Assembly: GCA_947481985.1 (NCBI GenBank)
Contig: CANKIK010000158.1
Span: forward strand, 1-7,943
Direction: 5' to 3'
DNA: 7,943 nt
Origin: QWOP01 sp003669605
GTDB lineage: Bacteria > Planctomycetota > Planctomycetia > Pirellulales > UBA1268
In this document: positions 4,392 to 7,943 of the stretch, piece after piece
Layout: every line of letters begins with the position of its first letter
How positions within the stretch are numbered: position 1 is the stretch's first letter
Made by a program: the position numbers and the translations under genes
Notes under the pieces: model-generated
Seen by the model: only the letters and a program-made list of their open reading frames with translations
Databases searched by the model: none
What the model was told of the DNA's origin: nothing

Positions 4392-6004
4392 GGGAATCGC
4401 CCTCCAGCCGAGCCATCCCAGCTGTCGCGGGTGCGGAGCACGTGCTCCGCGGTGCGGGCTGCCAGCGCGAGGATCGTAAGCGTCGGGTTCTGGAAGCCGG
4501 AACTGGGGAACAAGCTGCCGTCTGCAACGAAGACGTTATCGGTGTCCCAGCAGCGACCAAACGGATCGACGACTGAATCAGCCGGATCAACGCCCATCCT
4601 CGCGCCGCCCGTCTCGTGGATCACCGCCCCGGGACCGCGCCGGCAGCGGGCCATGGCCTTTTCTGGCGCGAGCAGGTGCATGAGCCTTTGCGATAGCGAC
4701 AGGCCGATCGACCCAAGTCCACCCACGCGGACGACCCGCCGAGCGAACCGGCCGAGCGCCACGAGGCGGGCCTTGTCGTCGGCCGTCCTCTCGTGCTCGA
4801 TCCGCGGCAGCGTCTCGTCGGCCACTCCCGGCCGCCACTCGATCGTGATTCGGTGTGTGGGCAGCGGCCGCGACGCGCCGAGCACGAGGAGCGACCAGCG
4901 GGATGCGTCGGGTGCGAACGAGCAACTGGCAAGGCAGTCGATCGCGCGAGCCTCGGAAGACAACGGGGACAACAACGGCACCGCCTCGCGGCCCCAGACA
5001 AGGCATTGCGCCGGCTCTTCCCGCCACGGGTCGAGGGGATCGCAAAGGCTCCGGTGATCGAGCGACCGGAGGTCCCATGCGAGGCTGCCGGCGCAGTTGA
5101 TGGCGAGATGATCCTGGACGCCGCGGCCGAGGCAGTCGGAATGGTTCCCCAAGCCCTGCGGATGCGCCGCGTCCTGGGACTGCCAGAGAATCCGCACTGT
5201 CTCGATCGTCGAGGCGCAGAGCACGACGATCCGGCAGCGGACCAGTTGGGCCGTACCGTCGGGCCCCGTTGCCTCGACCCCCTCGACCCGTCGTGTGCCC
5301 GGCGCGACGACCAGGCGTCTCACGGGCGAGTCGGGGAAGACATGGGCGCCATGGCTGATGGCCTCACGCAGTGTCGCGGGCACCGTGCTTCGCTCGAACG
5401 CGGCCGTCCGGGCCGGCGTTGCCCGCAGCGACGGAGCGGCAACGCGGAGCCGCTCGAGCAGTCTGGTGACCAGCCGCGTCGTCGGGGGCGGCGCCACGAA
5501 GACCCCATCTGGAATCGCATCGATGCCGGCCGGCTCGCCGGTCACGCCGAGTTCCCGCTCGACCCGTTCGTAATAGGGGGCAAGTTCCGCGTGATCGAAC
5601 GGCCAGTTTTCCCAGTCACTCGTGCCCGGGTGGGGGAGAAATTCCCGCGCCGACATCCGCAGGCAAGCCCGTGACCAGAGGATCGACCTTCCGCCCACTT
5701 GGCGACCGCGAAACCATAGAAACGGCCGGTCGGCTCGATACGGATACCGTCGGTCGTCGACATAGAAACGGTGATTATGCGCCGCAAGGAGAATATTTTG
5801 GGCCTGCACGTGCTGTCCGTCGCGGGCGAACCGTCGACGCTCGGCCCGCGTCGTCGGCCTGCCGTTGTTGGCGACGATCTCGGCTTCGGATCGCTGCGGC
5901 CCGGCCTCCAGCACCGCCACCCGCAGGCCTCCCACGGCGAGGTCCCGGGCCATTTGGCAGCCGGCGATCCCCGCCCCGACGACGACGGCGTCGAACTCGT
6001 TCAC
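4388..6004 (-). CDS. GMC-family FAD-dependent oxidoreductase
   Basis: The 538-aa flavoprotein would oxidise an alcohol (sugar, cyclitol or similar) to an aldehyde or ketone. The FAD-binding Rossmann start is VVVGAGIAGCQMA (GxGxxG at 10-15) with E33 in VLEAGP to bind the ribose. The GMC signature region is RGRQVGGRSILWSRACL (99-115). The C-terminal domain has HETGGARMG, then VADGSLFPSSGFQNPTLTIL and ALAARTAEHV. H463 and N506 are 43 residues apart, the spacing of the catalytic His-His/His-Asn pair in GMC enzymes. The start is a GTG at 6004 that overlaps the aminotransferase stop (GTGA), with GGAGG (6015-6011) 6 nt upstream; the frame is open beyond this, but the family begins here. No signal peptide is visible, so it is likely cytoplasmic. 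Coupling to a PLP enzyme suggests oxidation followed by transamination (inference). Confidence 0.93.
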   Translation of the reverse strand: MNEFDAVVVGAGIAGCQMARDLAVGGLRVAVLEAGPQRSEAEIVANNGRPTTRAERRRFARDGQHVQAQNILLAAHNHRFYVDDRRYPYRADRPFLWFRGRQVGGRSILWSRACLRMSAREFLPHPGTSDWENWPFDHAELAPYYERVERELGVTGEPAGIDAIPDGVFVAPPPTTRLVTRLLERLRVAAPSLRATPARTAAFERSTVPATLREAISHGAHVFPDSPVRRLVVAPGTRRVEGVEATGPDGTAQLVRCRIVVLCASTIETVRILWQSQDAAHPQGLGNHSDCLGRGVQDHLAINCAGSLAWDLRSLDHRSLCDPLDPWREEPAQCLVWGREAVPLLSPLSSEARAIDCLASCSFAPDASRWSLLVLGASRPLPTHRITIEWRPGVADETLPRIEHERTADDKARLVALGRFARRVVRVGGLGSIGLSLSQRLMHLLAPEKAMARCRRGPGAVIHETGGARMGVDPADSVVDPFGRCWDTDNVFVADGSLFPSSGFQNPTLTILALAARTAEHVLRTRDSWDGSAGGRFP

Positions 6005-7308
6005 GGGAAGCCTCCGGCCGGGCGATGCCCGCGGTAGGACTCGACCAGTTGCTCGACCGTCCGTGCCAGCCGGGTAACGTGTCGCTGGGGACCCAGGAAG
6101 AACGGATGCGGGATCCAGACGAGCGACGTCGTCGCCGCCCACTCCGCGACGGGGCATGCGGGAGCAGCCACCGGGGCGGGCATGCGCGGGTCGAGCCGGC
6201 CGTATTCGGGGGAGAGGTAGACCGGCTGATACCAGCACGGCGTGGCCGGAAATCCCGCATCGCGGAGGTCCGCCACGAATCGTTCGCGCGGCACGCCCCC
6301 GCACTCCTCGGGAAGGTAGAGCAACTGGAAGGCGTAAGCCGGCCGTGCGGTCATTCGCGGGTCGCGCCGCGGCAGGCGGATGCCGGCGACGGAGCCGAGT
6401 TGTTCGCGGAGCGACTCCATCCGCCGCTGCCGCAGCGAGTGTTCTCGTCCGAAGCGTTCGGCTGCGCAGCAGAGGATCGCCGCATGAAGTTCCGTCATCC
6501 GCAGGTTGATCCCCAGACACGCCTGATCCGGCAGGTCGCCGTGCCCGCGACCGCAATCGACCGTCGCGACGCAGGCCGCCGCCAGTCCGTCGTCGTGTGT
6601 GGTGATCGCGCCCCCCTCGCCCGAAGACATCAGCTTTCCGGTCTGGAAGCTGAAGCAGCCGACGTCGCCGAGCCCGCCCGCTGGTCGGCCCTTCCAAGAA
6701 GCGCCGTGCGCGTGTGCGCAATCCTCTACGAGCCGCAGCCCGCGGCGGCGGGCGATCTCCAGCAGCGCGTCCATGTCGGGCATAGCGTCGCCGAGATGGA
6801 CTACGACGATCGCCCGCGTGCGCGGCGTGATCGCCAACTCTACGAGGCGATGATCGAGGCAAAGCGTCAGTGGATCGACGTCGATGAAGGCGACCCGCAG
6901 CCCGAGGAGGTGCGCGGCCGTGGCCGTGGCGCTGAACGTGAGGGCCGGCACGAGCACCTCGTCACCGGGCATGAGCCCCAACGACTGGTAGGCAGCCAGC
7001 AACGCCGTGGCGCCGCTCGAGGCGGGTATCACGTGGGGCACAGCATGCAACGAGGCGATCGCCCGCGAGAACCGCTGCGTCCAGGGCCCGGGAAAGGGGT
7101 ATCCTCCCCAGCGTCCACTCCGTAGGACGGCCCGCACCGCCCGCCGCTCACGCCACCCTGACCGCGGCCAGCGCATGAGTGCCCTCAGATAAAAACTCCG
7201 CCATGCAACGCCGACCGCCCGCGGCCAGCCGCCCGCCTCGGCCCAGCGGCGGCCGGAGGCAGATTCCTCGAACCGGCGTCGCAGCGTAGCGGTCGGTGAG
7301 GGGAGCAT
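6001..7308 (-). CDS. DegT/DnrJ/EryC1/StrS aminotransferase, AHBA-synthase-like branch
   Basis: A PLP-dependent fold-type I enzyme of 435 aa. SSGATALL (97-104) is the phosphate-binding turn, LVEDCAHAHGA (193-203) holds D196 for the pyridine nitrogen, and SFQTGKLMSSGEGG (220-233) holds the Schiff-base lysine K225. FQxGKLMxxGEGG with AHAHGA resembles 3-amino-5-hydroxybenzoate synthases more than typical sugar aminotransferases with TKxLxxGEGG. The role is probably amination of a keto-sugar, cyclitol or related ketone; AHBA formation cannot be claimed without its partner genes. Family homology starts near residue 55; the first 50 or so residues (Arg/Trp/Ala-rich) are an unusual extension. The start at 7308 has AGGA 3 nt upstream and lies about 83 nt after the predicted transcription start; an ATG at 7392 would sit at that start point and is unlikely. 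First gene of the operon. Confidence 0.9.
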   Translation of the reverse strand: MLPSPTATLRRRFEESASGRRWAEAGGWPRAVGVAWRSFYLRALMRWPRSGWRERRAVRAVLRSGRWGGYPFPGPWTQRFSRAIASLHAVPHVIPASSGATALLAAYQSLGLMPGDEVLVPALTFSATATAAHLLGLRVAFIDVDPLTLCLDHRLVELAITPRTRAIVVVHLGDAMPDMDALLEIARRRGLRLVEDCAHAHGASWKGRPAGGLGDVGCFSFQTGKLMSSGEGGAITTHDDGLAAACVATVDCGRGHGDLPDQACLGINLRMTELHAAILCCAAERFGREHSLRQRRMESLREQLGSVAGIRLPRRDPRMTARPAYAFQLLYLPEECGGVPRERFVADLRDAGFPATPCWYQPVYLSPEYGRLDPRMPAPVAAPACPVAEWAATTSLVWIPHPFFLGPQRHVTRLARTVEQLVESYRGHRPAGGFP

Positions 7309-7731
7309 GCGTCCTGTTTCAGCTGCATTAACCGAACGATCGCGAAGAATGCGGCCGCAGCTCACGTGCCAGAGAGGGATGCGACCATGCATGTGCGAGT
7401 ATAATCAGCCCTGATCGCGAGGCAACGCGACAGGGATCGTCGCGTCCGAAGGCGGCGACGACCGACAGCACCCGTGTGCGCCGGCGGTCTGTCCGATAAC
7501 GGAACCGGGAGTCTCAGGAGCTCACTCGCCACGGACAGATAGCCGCGTTCATGGTTGACTTGACCGTGGAACCGCGGGAATATCAACGTGGATGACGCCA
7601 CCTTCGTGCCGCGGCGTCGCGTCGCCGTTGTGGGCCCGAGTTGCTCGATCATCGGCTCGGGTCGTGGGTGCACGTGTGATCGGCTGACGGGTCTGCCGCG
7701 GGTGCGACCGGCGGGGGTGCGCAGCGGGAGC
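7309..7731. other. Divergent intergenic region between the operon and the second GT2 gene
   Basis: This 423-bp gap holds the minus-strand promoter and two short inverted repeats: TCGTCGC/GCGACGA (7437-7443 and 7455-7461), just upstream of the -35, and TCTGTCCG/CGGACAGA (7488-7495 and 7532-7539). For the plus-strand gene, TTGACT at 7555-7560 is a good -35, but the hexamer 17 bp later (GAATAT) is a poor -10. No gene motif is seen; a plus-strand frame open from 7564 joins the GT2 frame, but its extra residues are not family-like. Confidence 0.4.
7398..7425 (-). promoter_or_regulatory. Probable sigma70-type promoter for the minus-strand operon
   Basis: On the minus strand TTGCCT (7425-7420) and TATACT (7403-7398) are separated by 16 bp. 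The -10 matches the consensus at five of six positions and the -35 at four. The start site would be near 7391, leaving a leader of about 83 nt before the aminotransferase ATG. The plus strand also reads TATAAT at 7400-7405 but has no -35 partner. Confidence 0.45.
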
Positions 7732-7943
7732 ATGAGACGTGACGCGGGGGATGACGAGCCGCCAATGGTGATCGAAGATGGACAGGACGTGACGGTCGTG
7801 ATCGCCTGCCACGATTCGGCGCGATTCATCGGTCGGGCCATCCGCTCGGCCCTGGCGCAGCCGGAGGCCACGGAGGTGATCGTGGTGGATGACGCCTCGA
7901 CCGACGGGTCGGAAGAGGCAGCCCACGCGGCCGATGACGGTAG
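7732..7943 (+). CDS. Family 2 glycosyltransferase, N-terminal part (runs off the right edge)
   Basis: The first 70 codons show the start of a GT-A glycosyltransferase: VTVVIACHDSARFIGRAIRS (20-39) is the first strand and helix, and EVIVVDDASTDGSEEA (48-63) is the nucleotide-binding VVDDxSxDGS motif. The DxD site and catalytic base would lie beyond the window, so completeness cannot be judged. The chosen ATG has GGGAG only 1 nt upstream, which is too close to be ideal; the ATG at 7765 (residue 12) is an alternative, and a GTG at 7717 is possible. It is transcribed away from the aminotransferase operon and probably begins a second unit of the same glycan cluster. Its N-terminal sequence differs clearly from the GT2 at 3426-4391, so it is not a recent duplicate. 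Confidence 0.88.
   Translation, partial: MRRDAGDDEPPMVIEDGQDVTVVIACHDSARFIGRAIRSALAQPEATEVIVVDDASTDGSEEAAHAADDG

Noticed and set aside
5671..7125. 484-codon plus-strand open frame
   Set aside because: It lies antisense to the aminotransferase and GMC genes, is Arg/Pro/Ala-rich and has no family motif. It is a GC-driven shadow frame.
7564..7731. N-terminal extension of the right-edge glycosyltransferase
   Set aside because: The frame is open, but the residues are unlike the family, with Cys- and Arg-rich noise, and the GT2 fold begins only after 7780. An ATG at 7732 or 7765 is more sensible.

Overview
The window is high-GC bacterial DNA that I read as two blocks meeting at about position 1855-1900. 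The right block (about 1901-7943) is very GC-rich. It holds a glycan-type gene cluster with an aminotransferase, a flavin oxidoreductase, two family-2 glycosyltransferases and a sulfotransferase. The left block (1 to about 1855) has visibly lower GC and looks like the end of an integrated mobile element. High GC, a bacterial sulfotransferase, an AHBA-synthase-like aminotransferase and the style of the unrecognised proteins fit a planctomycete. That assignment is an inference; no marker gene here proves it.

Left block. At the extreme left, on the minus strand, is the first 25 codons of an IS3-type transposase OrfA. Its probable element tip lies near 139 and cuts a minus-strand gene 12 codons after a well-placed start. 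Next come two divergent genes of unknown function: a 236-aa protein with a helix-turn-helix-like C-terminal part (487-1197, minus) and a 154-aa HExxH metallopeptidase-like protein (1244-1708, plus). Only 46 bp separate them, and that gap contains a 7-bp inverted repeat. After the second gene come a perfect 12-bp tandem duplication, a perfect 10-bp inverted repeat, and then the 3' half of a tRNA-Lys(UUU) gene (1854-1900) with no 5' half. This is the usual signature of an integrase attachment site. Its polarity places the integrated element to the left and the original chromosome to the right, and predicts an intact tRNA-Lys gene beyond the left edge.

Right block. On the minus strand a probable promoter (7425-7398) drives three tightly packed genes in the order DegT-type aminotransferase (7308-6001), GMC oxidoreductase (6004-4388) and GT2 glycosyltransferase (4391-3426). 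Each junction is a 4-bp start/stop overlap with a Shine-Dalgarno sequence, so translation is probably coupled. A stem-loop with a short T-run (3356-3325) follows the glycosyltransferase, and a PAPS-dependent sulfotransferase (3004-2108) follows after a 421-bp gap. A second GT2 glycosyltransferase starts divergently at 7732 and runs off the right edge.

Working model (inference): the GMC enzyme oxidises a hydroxyl on a sugar, cyclitol or related precursor, the PLP enzyme aminates the ketone or aldehyde, and the glycosyltransferases and sulfotransferase build and decorate a sulfated, amino-sugar-containing surface glycan or glycoconjugate. Between the attachment site and the sulfotransferase lies a short gene tail (1908-1997) that looks frameshifted.
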